Part shown: positions 1 to 9,316 of the stretch, one piece after another | How positions within the stretch are numbered: position 1 is the first letter of the stretch | How the letters are laid out: the number at the start of each line of letters is the position of its first letter | Assembly (NCBI RefSeq): GCF_000712975.1 | Contig: NZ_JHQL01000004.1 | Location: forward strand, 430,539 to 494,538 | Direction: 5' to 3' | Origin: Vreelandella neptunia | Lineage (GTDB): Bacteria > Pseudomonadota > Gammaproteobacteria > Pseudomonadales > Halomonadaceae | DNA: 64,000 bases | Program-made: the position numbers and the translations under genes | Notes under the pieces: generated by a model | Databases searched by the model: none | Seen by the model: only the letters and a program-made list of their open reading frames with translations | What the model was told of the DNA's origin: nothing

Positions 1-1298
1 ACAAACTCAGAATTGGGATCATCCATCTCAAGCTCGGGATAATGAGAGCTTATTTTCAGCAGCCCAATATAAATAACAGCTAAGCCTATAGAAACAACCC
101 ACGGCGTTGCATCACCCAAAACGGGCTTTAACCAGCCAAGGCCATAGTAAACAGCAATCGAAAGTCCCATCAATAACAGTAGACCGGTCAAAAAACCAAT
201 CACTTTATTTAATAACGGGCGAGCAGGGTTACTTGAGGGTAGCCCTTTCATATTGGCTTTAAGCGCTTCAAGGTGAACAATATAAATCAGCGCAATATAA
301 GAGATAAGAGCCGGTAAGAAGGCATGCTTAATGACTTCTACATAAGAAATACCAACATATTCCACCATAAGAAACGCTGCGGCGCCCATGACAGGTGGCA
401 TAATTTGGCCATTCACCGAAGAAGACACCTCAACGGCACCCGCCTTTTCTGCACTAAAGCCGACTCGCTTCATCATCGGAATCGTAAATGTGCCTGTTGT
501 TACCGTGTTGGCAATCGACGACCCCGAGATCAAACCGGTCATACCGGAAGCAACAACCGCTGCCTTTGCAGGGCCGCCTTTAAAGTGGCCAAGCATTGAA
601 AATGCCACTTTGATGAAGTAGTTACCTGCTCCCGCTTTATCTAGTAACGCGCCAAACAGTACAAAGAGGAAAACAAAACTCGTTGATACACCAAGGGCAA
701 TACCAAATACCCCTTGCGTTCCCAGCCACTGGTGGTTGATTAAACCACCCAGGCTGACACCACGGTGCGCCAAGATGCCTGGCATGTACGGCCCAAACAG
801 CGAATAAATAATAAAAATAGCCGCCACGATCATCAACGGTGGCCCCAGGGCACGCCGCGTGGCTTCCAGCAGCATCAAAATGCCAATAATACCAACAACG
901 ATATCCTGGGTGATGGGCAGCCCTGGCCGCTGAGCCAAGTCCGAGTAAAAAATAAACAGATAGGCGCCACAGAATGTTGCGACTGCCGCTAATACCCAGT
1001 CAGCAAGAGGAATTCGGTCCCGAGGCGAACGCTTAAACGCTGGGTACGCCATAAACGCTAAAAACAGCGCAAACGCCAAATGAATTGAGCGTGCTTCTGT
1101 GGCACTAAATACGCCAAACCCCACCATGTAAGGAACTGGCGACGCAATCCACAGCTGAAAGAGCGACCAGATGGCTGCAATACTGACGAGCAGCTTACCG
1201 GGTACGCCAAGGGGCTTTCTGGCCCCAGTGTCGCTCGATGCGACCATATCCTCCAGGTCACTATCAGCAACTGCCGAAGGTTTTTTGTCATCACGCAT
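1..1298 (-). CDS. TRAP transporter fused permease (4TM/12TM), 3' end outside window
   Basis: Inner-membrane permease of a TAXI-type TRAP transporter, in which the small (DctQ-like) and large (DctM-like) membrane subunits are fused. About 432 codons are visible and the frame runs off the left edge without a stop. After a polar N-terminus the protein is a chain of hydrophobic helices. The DctM-type signatures are readable in the middle: a glycine-rich stretch around SGMTGLISGSSIANTV and later a SVNGQIMPPVMGAAAF segment. The ATG at 1298 is chosen because an in-frame stop lies about 30 bp upstream and the protein begins cleanly there; the ribosome-binding site is weak. It lies 133 bp downstream of its binding-protein gene, the usual TAXI gene order. 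The substrate is unknown, although such systems often move dicarboxylates or glutamate-like compounds. Confidence 0.88.
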   Translation of the reverse strand, partial: MRDDKKPSAVADSDLEDMVASSDTGARKPLGVPGKLLVSIAAIWSLFQLWIASPVPYMVGFGVFSATEARSIHLAFALFLAFMAYPAFKRSPRDRIPLADWVLAAVATFCGAYLFIFYSDLAQRPGLPITQDIVVGIIGILMLLEATRRALGPPLMIVAAIFIIYSLFGPYMPGILAHRGVSLGGLINHQWLGTQGVFGIALGVSTSFVFLFVLFGALLDKAGAGNYFIKVAFSMLGHFKGGPAKAAVVASGMTGLISGSSIANTVTTGTFTIPMMKRVGFSAEKAGAVEVSSSVNGQIMPPVMGAAAFLMVEYVGISYVEVIKHAFLPALISYIALIYIVHLEALKANMKGLPSSNPARPLLNKVIGFLTGLLLLMGLSIAVYYGLGWLKPVLGDATPWVVSIGLAVIYIGLLKISSHYPELEMDDPNSEF

Positions 1299-1317
1299 AC
1301 GCTTGCCCTGCCTAATG

Positions 1318-1375
1318 GTCAGCGCTGACAATCAGCGCTTTCAACAAGAAACGCGGACACCCAGGATGCCCGCGC
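1318..1375 (-). terminator. Two hairpins between TAXI binding-protein and permease genes (attenuator-like)
   Basis: Read on the minus strand, a GC-rich stem (CGCGGGCAT pairing with GTGTCCGCG across a CCTGG loop, two G-U pairs) is followed by a T-rich stretch. Next comes a perfect 8-bp stem, AGCGCTGA/TCAGCGCT, with a 3-nt loop. Both lie in the gap between the binding protein and the permease. A partial terminator here would explain higher expression of the binding protein than of the membrane part. That role is inferred. Confidence 0.45.
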
Positions 1376-1430
1376 TTTGCAAATCAAAACTGACACTATT
1401 TACCTTGTGCTAATAGCGCCCTTTATAGCC

Positions 1431-2411
1431 TTACTCGATCCAGCCACGCTCACGGTAGTAACGTGCTGCGCCGTCATGCAGTGGTGCGGTCAGGCCGTCT
1501 GAAATCATGTCTTCTTCGTTGAGGTTTTCAAACGCGGGGTGCAGACGCTTGAAGCGGTCAAAGTTTTCAAAAACCGCTTTGACAGTTTCATAAATAACAT
1601 CTTCATCAACGGCAGTAGAAGATACAAACGTTGCCGCTACACCAAAGGTTTCCACATCTTCATCGTTACCACGGTACAGACCACCCGGAATAACAGAGCG
1701 AGTGTAGTAAGGATACTCTTCAATCAGGCCGTCAATCTCGTCACCCGTCACCGACACTATGCGTGCATCGATAGTCGTGGTTGCTTCCTGGATAGACCCA
1801 TTAGGGTGCCCAACGACATACACCATGGCATCAATGTTGTTGTCAGACAGCGCGGCAGCCTGTTCAGCAGCATCTAACTGAGAAGCCAGTGCGAAAGTGT
1901 CTTCGTCCCAACCAAACGCATCCATGACAACATCCATGGTATTACGCTGACCAGAACCAGGGTTACCGATATTGACGCGCTTGCCAGGGAAATCGCTGAT
2001 GTTCTCAATGCCGGAATTGGCACGGGCAACAACGGTCAGCGGTTCGCCATGCATAGTAAAGACAGCGCGCATATCTTCCCAAGCACCATCTTCTTCAAAG
2101 TTAGCTTCGCCGTTATACGCGCGGTATTGAACATCAGACTGGACAACGCCCATATCCAGTTCACCGCTCTTCATACCGTTTACGTTTGCAACTGAGCCAC
2201 CGGTAGACGGTGCGTTACAGCGAATGTTGTGCTCATCACTACCGCGGTTCACCATGCGGCAGACCGACTGGCCTACCACGTAGTAAACGCCCGTTTGACC
2301 ACCGGTGCCAATCGTGATGTAACGATCTTGCGCTACTGCCGGAGAGGCAAAGCTTGCCGCGGCAATCAACGCGCCGGAAAAGGCCGCCGTAGAAAATACA
2401 TGGCGTTTCAT
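1431..2411 (-). CDS. TAXI-family TRAP transporter solute-binding protein
   Basis: Periplasmic binding subunit that captures the substrate for the fused permease downstream. It has a typical signal peptide (MKRH start, hydrophobic core, cleavage likely after SPAVA) followed by ITIGTGGQTGVYY. That GTGGxTGxYY motif is the hallmark of TAXI proteins. The mature part, about 300 residues, keeps the family pattern GKRVNIGNPGSGQRNTM. An in-frame ATG also exists at 2417, but AGAGGT abuts it directly, whereas the ATG at 2411 has that Shine-Dalgarno sequence 6 nt upstream, so 2411 is preferred. It is the first gene of a two-gene unit with the TRAP permease. The ligand cannot be told from sequence. Confidence 0.92.
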   Translation of the reverse strand: MKRHVFSTAAFSGALIAAASFASPAVAQDRYITIGTGGQTGVYYVVGQSVCRMVNRGSDEHNIRCNAPSTGGSVANVNGMKSGELDMGVVQSDVQYRAYNGEANFEEDGAWEDMRAVFTMHGEPLTVVARANSGIENISDFPGKRVNIGNPGSGQRNTMDVVMDAFGWDEDTFALASQLDAAEQAAALSDNNIDAMVYVVGHPNGSIQEATTTIDARIVSVTGDEIDGLIEEYPYYTRSVIPGGLYRGNDEDVETFGVAATFVSSTAVDEDVIYETVKAVFENFDRFKRLHPAFENLNEEDMISDGLTAPLHDGAARYYRERGWIE

Positions 2412-2837
2412 AAACATACCTCTTTATCTTGATGTTGTGAGCGTTATGCGCTTTGAGTTCACCTGCTGAACGATTCCCTCAGGTGTTTTCTTCCAAAACG
2501 TTTTCAAGACAATCTGTTATCTCGCCGACAAGTTATGTCGACTGTTACTACTTTAGCGAAAAAAAACCTACTTGGCGAAATACGCAGCATGTCATTGCTG
2601 GTATATCCCCGACACATCCGAGTGCTTGTCATTAAGCTTCACTGTTTCGCAGACAAACTTTCTACTTAAAACAACGCACACAAAATGTTACATTGACGAT
2701 TAAAACAACTCAGCCAATGCAATTAGATTACCTACCCATAACGTTTAGTTACCGTTAATTACCATGCCGTATTCGCATGGGGTATAGCGAATCAGGCAAC
2801 GGCGACGTGCTAAAAGATAGAATTACTTACGCGTATA
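2412..2837. other. Intergenic region between the two TRAP operons
   Basis: About 425 bp without a credible gene. It holds the 5' leader and promoter region of the TAXI operon at its left side and the 3' end of the DctPQM operon at its right. Small open frames here have no family resemblance and poor start signals. I see no strong hairpin and no convincing operator. Confidence 0.5.
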
Positions 2838-4139
2838 TCAGATGTTATAACCAAGCACTGTCGGTAACCACAGGGCAATGCTTGGAAAAATAGCCACTAA
2901 AGCTAGTGCACACCCCATCGCTACAACAAACAGTAATGCCCAGCAGAGCGTCTCTTCCAAACGAATTTTGGCAACCTCTGTGGTGACCATCAAATTGACT
3001 GCAACCGGCGGGGTAAATTGCCCAATAGCAATATTCATAGCTAGCAGAATGCCGAACCAAACTGGGTTCCACTCAAAGTGTTGCATGACGGGAATCAGCA
3101 CCGGCATCATGATGAGATAGATAGAGATAGCGTCAAGCAGCATGCCGGCGACCAATACCGCTAGCATGACAAGTACCAAAAGCAAAATACCATTGTCCGT
3201 TAAGCCAATAATCCACTCTGCCAAATGGCGGAAAGTACCCAGCATTGTGCCGGCCCAGGCAAAAATACCCGCTAGGGCGATAATCAACATCACCACACCA
3301 GAAATAATTGCCGCCTCTCCCAACAACTCCCACAGGTCACGTAACGAAAGCTCCTTTGTTAGCAACAGCCCCACAAGGGTGCCATAGGCAACCGCGACTA
3401 CGGCAGCTTCGGTCGGGGTAAATAGACCTGAACGCAGGCCTCCTAAAATGAGCACGGGAGCAAACAAGGCGGGCAACGCCTGCCTAAACGTTGTACGAAC
3501 GGTTAAGGTTTCAGAGCCAGCTATCGGCGTCCCCTCCCAGCCATAACGTTTAGCGACAATCATCGCAGGCACCAGCAGCGCTAGCCCTGCCAAAATGCCG
3601 GGAAAAAGTCCTGCAGCAAACAAAGCGCGCAGATCGACACCAGGCACTACAATCGAGTAAAGAATCAACGCCACGGAAGGAGGAATTAAGATAGCAGTGG
3701 ATGCAGAGGCTGCGATGAGAGTTGCGGAAAATGGCTTTGGATAACCCGCTTTTGTCATGCTTGGCAGCATTACCATGGCCACTGCCGCCGCATCCGCTGG
3801 GCCGGATCCGCTCATACCTCCCATTATCATACACACCAGCACCGCAACCAGTGCCAGGCCGCCATGGCGAGGCCCTATCAGCGCTTGAGCAAAACGTACC
3901 AAACGTAGCGCCACGCCCGAACGCTCAAAAATCAGACCGGTCAATATAAATAGCGGTATCGCGATTAAGGGGTACTTGGCAATGCTGTTGTAGGTATTGG
4001 TACCCAACGTTGCCAGCATATCGGGCGAAAGCCCAGCCACAATACCCACCGAACCAGCCAACGCAAGTGAAAAAGCGACTGGCACACCTGCTATTAAAAA
4101 CCCAGCGAAGGCAAGAATCATCCACACATCAGGCGTCAT
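2838..4139 (-). CDS. dctM: TRAP transporter large permease subunit, DctM type
   Basis: Large membrane subunit of a tripartite ATP-independent periplasmic transporter, which uses a sodium or proton gradient to drive solute uptake. It has 433 residues, the standard DctM length, with about 12 hydrophobic segments. Characteristic stretches include GGMSGSGPADAAAVA, PPSVALILY and FTPTEAAVVAVAYG. The start overlaps the end of the small permease gene by 11 bp (ATGACGCCTGA), which indicates translational coupling. It is the last gene of dctP-dctQ-dctM. The gene name is by family, since the transported compound is not known. Confidence 0.92.
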   Translation of the reverse strand: MTPDVWMILAFAGFLIAGVPVAFSLALAGSVGIVAGLSPDMLATLGTNTYNSIAKYPLIAIPLFILTGLIFERSGVALRLVRFAQALIGPRHGGLALVAVLVCMIMGGMSGSGPADAAAVAMVMLPSMTKAGYPKPFSATLIAASASTAILIPPSVALILYSIVVPGVDLRALFAAGLFPGILAGLALLVPAMIVAKRYGWEGTPIAGSETLTVRTTFRQALPALFAPVLILGGLRSGLFTPTEAAVVAVAYGTLVGLLLTKELSLRDLWELLGEAAIISGVVMLIIALAGIFAWAGTMLGTFRHLAEWIIGLTDNGILLLVLVMLAVLVAGMLLDAISIYLIMMPVLIPVMQHFEWNPVWFGILLAMNIAIGQFTPPVAVNLMVTTEVAKIRLEETLCWALLFVVAMGCALALVAIFPSIALWLPTVLGYNI

Positions 4140-4608
4140 TATTCAGCCCTCCCTTTAATCGGTCATGGGTTTGCTGAACGAGACGCCATAGCATGGCAGC
4201 TGACAATATCGGCAGCCATACTAGGTACCACCACTGGGGCAACCCTAATCCAGGCGATAACGATTCCCACTGATACTCTTGCCAGGCCAATTTCCCGCCG
4301 TACCAAGTCACCAATCCCAATACAGTCAGCCCACACAACGCCTGAAATAAAATCAATGCACTACGCCAACGCGCAGGTAGGGCACGCTCTAAAAATCCGA
4401 TACGGATATGACGGTTTCGTCTAATCGCCACCGATGCCCCCGCAAACGTAAGCACCACTAGTAAAAAAACAGAAAACTCTTCGGTAAACGAAAAGGAGCC
4501 GCCTGTTAAATAACGCGTAACCACATTTCCCAAGCTAATCAACGAAATAATAATAAGAGACAGCGCGCCCAGCCAGCGTTCAGGGCGTGCATCGGGAAAG
4601 CCTTTCAT
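4129..4608 (-). CDS. dctQ: TRAP transporter small permease subunit, DctQ type
   Basis: Small membrane subunit that pairs with the large permease of the same operon. It has 159 residues with four predicted transmembrane segments, including the family-typical FSFTEEFSVFLLV and RRNRHIRIGFL regions. A GAGG ribosome-binding site precedes the ATG by 5 nt. Its 3' end overlaps dctM, and it lies 72 bp downstream of dctP, a gap that contains a strong hairpin. Confidence 0.9.
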   Translation of the reverse strand: MKGFPDARPERWLGALSLIIISLISLGNVVTRYLTGGSFSFTEEFSVFLLVVLTFAGASVAIRRNRHIRIGFLERALPARWRSALILFQALCGLTVLGLVTWYGGKLAWQEYQWESLSPGLGLPQWWYLVWLPILSAAMLWRLVQQTHDRLKGGLNNDA

Positions 4609-4629
4609 GGCAGCCTCACAACGAAAAGC

Positions 4630-4650
4630 TACCGGCCTTGAAGGCCGGTA
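4630..4650 (-). terminator. Hairpin between dctP and dctQ (attenuator-like)
   Basis: A perfect 10-bp inverted repeat, TACCGGCCTT/AAGGCCGGTA, around a single central base. On the minus strand it is followed by GCTTTTCGTT. It lies inside the operon, so it is more likely a partial terminator or an mRNA-stabilising hairpin that favours dctP than a full stop. Confidence 0.5.
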
Positions 4651-4680
4651 GTTAAAGTAGTTAAAACTCTATGGGCGTCA

Positions 4681-5691
4681 TTAACGCGCGTCGATCGCCG
4701 ACTGAGCCGCGTTAACCACGTTTTCTCCAATACGTGGCGTCCATTTTTCATATACAGATTGTGTAGCGTCAACAAAAGCTTGGTACTGCTCATCGGTCAA
4801 TTCAGTAACGGTCACGCCGCGTTCTTGAATGGCCGCTAGGCGCTCGCTTTCTTCCTCGCGCGTCATAGCAATTTCCCATTCACCCGCTTCAATTGCCGTT
4901 TCACGCAACAGCGCTTGCTGTTCTTCGTTCAGCGATTGCCATACCTGCTGGTTTACCGCAAAAATCAGCGGATCATTCATATAATTCCAGAGCGTTAAAT
5001 GTACTTGCCCTACCTGATCGATACGCGCAACATCAAATACTGAAAGCGGATTTTCTTGTCCATCAACTGCGCCAGTCGTTAACGCCGGCTGAGCATCTGT
5101 CCAGCTCATCTGCGTTGGGTCGGCACCAAGGGCAGAGAAGGTATCCTGGAACAGCGGTGAACCTACAACGCGAATTTTCAGGCCATCTAAATCCGCTGGC
5201 TGGCTGATCGCTCCACGAGAGTTCGAGACCTGGCGGAAGCCATTTTCGCCCCAGGCCAACGGCATCACACCGCGCGACTCAATCGCTTCAAAGACCAATT
5301 CACCCGCTTCCCCACCGGTAACCGCATCGACAGCCGCCTCATCGGGAATAAAAAATGGCAACGAGAATAAGTTAAGTTCAGGCACCTGGGGTGACCAGTT
5401 GATGGTCGAGCCTACCGCGGCATCAATAAGCCCAGAACGCATAGCGGAAAACTCCCGGGTTTGATCTCCCGATACTAACTGAGAGTTTGGGTAAACTCGC
5501 AGCGTTAGTTCACCGCCACTGCGTTCTTCTACTAGCTCCGCCCACTTTTCCGCCGCCTGCCCCCATGGGAAAGCGTCAGACAAAACAGTGGAAACCGAGA
5601 GCTCACGTGCTTGCGCAGAAAAAGCAGCAGATAGCAGGGCAACACCAGCCAAGCCTACCGTTAAACGAGCTATAGAGCGTGTCAGCGTCAT
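4681..5691 (-). CDS. dctP: TRAP transporter solute-binding protein, DctP type
   Basis: Periplasmic substrate-binding subunit, 336 residues. The N-terminus is a Sec signal peptide with probable cleavage at AQA-RELS near residue 28. DctP-family features follow: the segment GLKIRVVGSPLFQD contains the conserved arginine that contacts a carboxylate in characterised members, then TDAQPALTTGAVDGQENPLS. An AAGGAT ribosome-binding site precedes the ATG. It heads the dctPQM operon. A carboxylate ligand is likely from the family arginine, but its identity is unknown. Confidence 0.92.
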   Translation of the reverse strand: MTLTRSIARLTVGLAGVALLSAAFSAQARELSVSTVLSDAFPWGQAAEKWAELVEERSGGELTLRVYPNSQLVSGDQTREFSAMRSGLIDAAVGSTINWSPQVPELNLFSLPFFIPDEAAVDAVTGGEAGELVFEAIESRGVMPLAWGENGFRQVSNSRGAISQPADLDGLKIRVVGSPLFQDTFSALGADPTQMSWTDAQPALTTGAVDGQENPLSVFDVARIDQVGQVHLTLWNYMNDPLIFAVNQQVWQSLNEEQQALLRETAIEAGEWEIAMTREEESERLAAIQERGVTVTELTDEQYQAFVDATQSVYEKWTPRIGENVVNAAQSAIDAR

Positions 5692-5947
5692 TATTGTCGA
5701 TCCTTTTTTTATCAGTTAGTAGTCAGCGAGCGCGTTTATTTACCCACCGTGCTCCGCTATGTTGCTAAACAAGCTGTCATACGGGCAACGCTACATTGTA
5801 GGCACTCATGAACTTAAGGGAAGCCAATCATTAGCCTCAATACTCAACGTTGGGTAGTTGAATACTGAGCCATTACGCTGCAGTAGCACTTACTGATATG
5901 CTAAAGCCACTTTTTATATATTTTATATATTACTTACGGACATTAAC
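5692..5947. promoter_or_regulatory. Divergent intergenic region, dctP / EamA transporter
   Basis: The 256 bp between divergent genes must contain both promoters. The stretch near 5910-5932 is a run of TTTATATATT-like AT repeats just upstream of the transporter start. I cannot assign -35 and -10 boxes with confidence. Confidence 0.35.
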
Positions 5948-6811
5948 GTGCCACTACGCGATCTGATGCTAGGCCTGTTGGTTATCGCCATTTGGGCACT
6001 GAACATTATTGTGATTAAAGTCGGCGTAGCAGAGCTACCACCGCTATTAATGACGACCCTACGCTTTATGCTAGTCGCTGCACTACTGGTGCCTTTCTAC
6101 CCCGTCGCTCGTGCTCAGCTACCTTTTTTACTCTTGCTTTCCATCACGTTTGGTAGCCTGCATTTTGCGCTGCTGTTCATCGGGTTGGGCCAAGCTGAAG
6201 CAGGCACTGGCGCACTACTGGTGCAGATGGGCACCCCCTTTGCCACACTGCTGGCGGTGGTATTTCTTAAAGAAAAACTGGGGGCAAAGCGTATAGCGGG
6301 GCTGTTACTCTCTTTTTCTGGCGTGATTGTATTGGCTGGTGGGCCAACGCTACCCTCACCACTGCCACTGACCATTCTGTTGTTAAGTGCCTTTGGTTGG
6401 GCCGTTTCCCAACTATTGATTAAGCGCGGCCCGCCCATTGCCCCTTTGGCATTGGCGGGCTGGGTGGCGCTATTTGCGATCCCCCAAGTGGCGTTAGGGT
6501 CGTGGCTATTTGAAACCGGCCAGTGGCAGGCCATTCAGCAAGCAAGCTGGCGGGGGTGGGGAGCAGTGGTCTACACCGCGGTAATGTCGTCTATTGTGGC
6601 ATACGGCATTTGGTATGCTTTATTGCGCCGTCACCCTGTCAATCGCGTAGTGCCTATGACCTTGCTAGTACCCGTGTTAGCAGTGGGCTTGGGCGCGCTA
6701 TTGATGGGCGACAGCTTAGGCATTCACAAACTATTGGGCGGAGGGCTCGTGGTGGCCGGTATCGCGCTGATCGTACTCAATGTTGGCCAACGTCGACCGG
6801 CTACAGCTTAA
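5948..6811 (+). CDS. EamA/DMT-superfamily transporter
   Basis: Inner-membrane protein of the drug/metabolite transporter superfamily, 287 residues, with ten predicted transmembrane segments arranged as two EamA repeats. Family landmarks are the N-terminal WALNIIVIKVGV segment, the GTGALLVQMGTPFATLLAVVFL stretch in the first repeat and SIVAYGIWYALLRR in the second. Members export amino acids, nucleosides or related metabolites, but no specific substrate can be read here. The start is a GTG; the next gene is convergent on the minus strand. Confidence 0.85.
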   Translation: MPLRDLMLGLLVIAIWALNIIVIKVGVAELPPLLMTTLRFMLVAALLVPFYPVARAQLPFLLLLSITFGSLHFALLFIGLGQAEAGTGALLVQMGTPFATLLAVVFLKEKLGAKRIAGLLLSFSGVIVLAGGPTLPSPLPLTILLLSAFGWAVSQLLIKRGPPIAPLALAGWVALFAIPQVALGSWLFETGQWQAIQQASWRGWGAVVYTAVMSSIVAYGIWYALLRRHPVNRVVPMTLLVPVLAVGLGALLMGDSLGIHKLLGGGLVVAGIALIVLNVGQRRPATA

Positions 6812-6859
6812 CAGCACACTTATTTTGACGGATACGCTAATTTCGCACCTTTTAAGCAT

Positions 6860-7381
6860 CTAAGCGTCAGGACGGCAAAACCCTGCCAGAGCGGGAACAG
6901 ATACGCAGTCACCCACCTGAATACCGCGCTCGGCGAAGTAGCCAGCATTGACCTCGAGCGCCGCATGATAAGACGCGCCAGCTGGATAAGAGGGGCATTC
7001 GCGGGGCGTATCGGATGTACAGGGCTGCATGGTGTTAATCGCCACAATGCGTCCTTCACCATCAATATAAGCAATATCTAACGGAATTAACGTACGGTAC
7101 ATCCAGAAGGCATTGCCTGCGGGCTGCTCACTTTCAAACCGAAACAGCATGCCACGCGCTTCTGGCAGGTGCTCACGTTCCATTAAGCCACGCTGTCGCT
7201 GGGAGGCGGTCTCCGCCACTTCAACGTCTAATCGATGGGGGCCGTCTTGGCTGTGGATCGCCAGCGGCAGTGTCGTGGTTTGCGCTTCGGCTGCCCAAAC
7301 GTTTAACAGCGACATCGGCACGCTCGCCGCTAGCGAAACACCCAACGACGTTTTAAGCAGTTGACGACGAGAAAGGATCAT
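6860..7381 (-). CDS. DUF192 family protein with Tat-type signal
   Basis: Predicted exported protein of 173 residues. The N-terminus has the twin-arginine motif SRRQLLK followed by a hydrophobic stretch, so Tat export of a folded protein is likely. The mature part is a DUF192 domain (pattern RQRGLMEREHLPEARGMLF, then WMYRTLIPLDIAYID, then ALEVNAGYFAERGI). The domain's biochemical role is not established. It lies upstream of a tandem-repeat gap and modC on the same strand. Confidence 0.85.
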   Translation of the reverse strand: MILSRRQLLKTSLGVSLAASVPMSLLNVWAAEAQTTTLPLAIHSQDGPHRLDVEVAETASQRQRGLMEREHLPEARGMLFRFESEQPAGNAFWMYRTLIPLDIAYIDGEGRIVAINTMQPCTSDTPRECPSYPAGASYHAALEVNAGYFAERGIQVGDCVSVPALAGFCRPDA

Positions 7382-7408
7382 GACGGGTTCCTTTTGTTAT
7401 TAGGAGAC

Positions 7409-7481
7409 GTGCTATTTCTTATAAGTGCCATTTTTCTAAGTGCCATTTTTCTAAGTGCTATTTTTCTAAGTGCTATTTCAT
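7409..7481. repeat. 15-bp short tandem repeat, about 4.5 copies
   Basis: Units of TAAGTGCCATTTTTC run head to tail at 7422, 7437, 7452 and 7467. Copies 3 and 4 carry C-to-T in CCA, and partial copies lie on both sides. The array fills the gap between the modC stop codon and the DUF192 start. No hairpin or gene is visible within it. Confidence 0.9.
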
Positions 7482-7494
7482 CTAATGGGTGATA

Positions 7495-8655
7495 TCAATA
7501 CTCGCTATTCAGTGACGATACGCTATTCAACGCGTTAGCCACAGCCTCCTCCGAGCCTGACATAAGATAAACGCCTTTCGCCAGAAGCGACACATGTACC
7601 TGCTCTCCCAACGCTAACTGGTTGCGTCTAGCAGCATGAGTAGCAATATCAAAACGTAGCCTATCGCCATGAGAAACACGCAGCGAGATCGACGTCATAC
7701 CACCAAGTACTACCATCTCATCCACTGTTGCGGCCACAGGATTTTCACGCTCACCCTGTGAAGGTCGATCACGACGATGTAACACAATATCAGAAGGCGG
7801 TAGGTACCAGGTGACGCTTTCCCCAAGCGGCAAATCGTCGAGACCTCCGGCAACTTCTAAACAGTACTTTCCCCACTGCAGTCGACGCTGGCCGTTGCTG
7901 CTGACCACCTGCCCTTCGAAGATATTGTGACGATCTAACAACCTTGCCACCAACGGCGAAGCTGGCCGCCGAAACAGTGCTTCGGGGCTTCCTTGCTGCA
8001 AACTCACGCCGTTATGTAACACGCAAATTTGATCTGCCAGCGCAGCGGCTTCTTCTAAATCGTGGGTCACCAGAATAATCGGGATAGAGATCTGCTGGCG
8101 CAGCAGTGCCAGCTCGCGCTGGAGCCGGCGGCGGGTCACCTGATCAACGGCTGAAAAAGGTTCGTCTAACAGCAGTGCCTGCGGCTCACGGGCCAAAGCG
8201 CGCGCAAGCGCCACCCGTTGGCGCTGCCCGCCAGAAAGCTGGCTAGGGAAGCGTTTTTCCAGGCCTTCCAAACGCACATTGGCAAGCCACTGTTTTGCAC
8301 GGAGCTGGCGTTGAGCCTGGGGCAGATGCCCCATGGCAAGCTGGACATTCTCTAACGCGCTGAGGTGGGGGAACAGGGCATAATCTTGAAACACCATGCC
8401 GATTTTGCGCTGCTGGGGGGTAAGGGAGTAGCCTCGCTCAGTTGCCAACCACACGTTACCCGCACACGCCACAAGACCCTTTTCAGGCTGGTACAAACCA
8501 GCGATGGTACGCAATAGCGTGGTTTTGCCACTGCCAGAAGGGCCTACCAGCGCTAACAGCTGGCCTGCCGGGCAGCTAAACGACGCATCCAGCGGGATCG
8601 GCCCGCACTGCTTGGCCACCACCGTCAGTCCATTGCCTGTGATTATGTCAGCCAC
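7495..8655 (-). CDS. modC: Molybdate ABC transporter ATP-binding protein
   Basis: Cytoplasmic ATPase that powers molybdate import together with ModB and ModA. It has 386 residues. The ABC domain fills the N-terminal 230 residues with Walker A GPSGSGKTT, Q-loop FQDYALFPHL, signature LSGGQRQR, Walker B LLLDEPFSAVD and a switch histidine in LVTHD. The C-terminal 150 residues include a TOBE-type oxyanion-binding domain (around GGMTSISLRVSHGDRLRFDI). The start overlaps modB by 8 bp. No modE regulator gene is seen in the window. Confidence 0.92.
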   Translation of the reverse strand: MADIITGNGLTVVAKQCGPIPLDASFSCPAGQLLALVGPSGSGKTTLLRTIAGLYQPEKGLVACAGNVWLATERGYSLTPQQRKIGMVFQDYALFPHLSALENVQLAMGHLPQAQRQLRAKQWLANVRLEGLEKRFPSQLSGGQRQRVALARALAREPQALLLDEPFSAVDQVTRRRLQRELALLRQQISIPIILVTHDLEEAAALADQICVLHNGVSLQQGSPEALFRRPASPLVARLLDRHNIFEGQVVSSNGQRRLQWGKYCLEVAGGLDDLPLGESVTWYLPPSDIVLHRRDRPSQGERENPVAATVDEMVVLGGMTSISLRVSHGDRLRFDIATHAARRNQLALGEQVHVSLLAKGVYLMSGSEEAVANALNSVSSLNSEY

Positions 8656-9316
8656 GCACCCACCTTCGCCTACCAGCCAACCCGTAAACTAAACCAAGGG
8701 TTGTTAACGACACGAACAACAGCAGTGCCGACATGCGCGCAGCACCTTGTTCATCAAACGCCTGTACTCGATCATAAATGGCAATCGCCAGCGTGCGGGT
8801 TTCCCCATCAATCGCGCCGCCAACCATTAAAATCACCCCGAACTCCCCCAACGTATGGGCAAACGTTAAGGCAGCTGCAGAGAGAATGCCCGGCCACACC
8901 AGCGGTAGCTCAATGCGTACCAGTGTCTGCCAAGGACTCAGCCCGCTGCACCAAGCAGCTTCTCGCAGGTTAGTTGGCACGTTCTCAAAGGCGCGCTGAA
9001 TCGGTTGAATCGCAAAAGGTAAATTAGCGATTAATGAGGCTAACAAGATACCGCTAAAAGTAAAGTTGAGCCCACCTCCTGTCAGCGAGGCCCAAACGCC
9101 GCCTAAAGGCGCATCACGACCAAACTGCTGTAGCAAATAAAAGCCAAGCACGGTGGGCGGCAACACTAGCGGCAGCGCGATTAGTGCTTCACATAGCCCT
9201 TTGCCACGAAACTTTGCTGTTGCTAGCGTGCGGCCCAACCATATTCCTACGGGGAGTAAGAAAAGGCAGGTTAAACCTGCTAAGCGCAGCGATACTGAGA
9301 GCGCCGTCCAATCCAT
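8648..9316 (-). CDS. modB: Molybdate ABC transporter permease
   Basis: Inner-membrane channel subunit, 222 residues, with five to six transmembrane segments. It carries the EAA loop that docks onto the ATPase (REAAWCSGLSPWQTLVRIELP), and GVWASLTGGGLNFTFSGILLAS is also typical of ModB. The start codon shares a base with the modA stop (TAATG), so the two are translationally coupled. Confidence 0.93.
   Translation of the reverse strand: MDWTALSVSLRLAGLTCLFLLPVGIWLGRTLATAKFRGKGLCEALIALPLVLPPTVLGFYLLQQFGRDAPLGGVWASLTGGGLNFTFSGILLASLIANLPFAIQPIQRAFENVPTNLREAAWCSGLSPWQTLVRIELPLVWPGILSAAALTFAHTLGEFGVILMVGGAIDGETRTLAIAIYDRVQAFDEQGAARMSALLLFVSLTTLGLVYGLAGRRRWVRG

Noticed and set aside
2453..2635. 60-codon plus-strand frame in the gap between TRAP operons
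   Set aside because: No family resemblance, no good ribosome-binding site, and it overlaps the probable TAXI promoter region.
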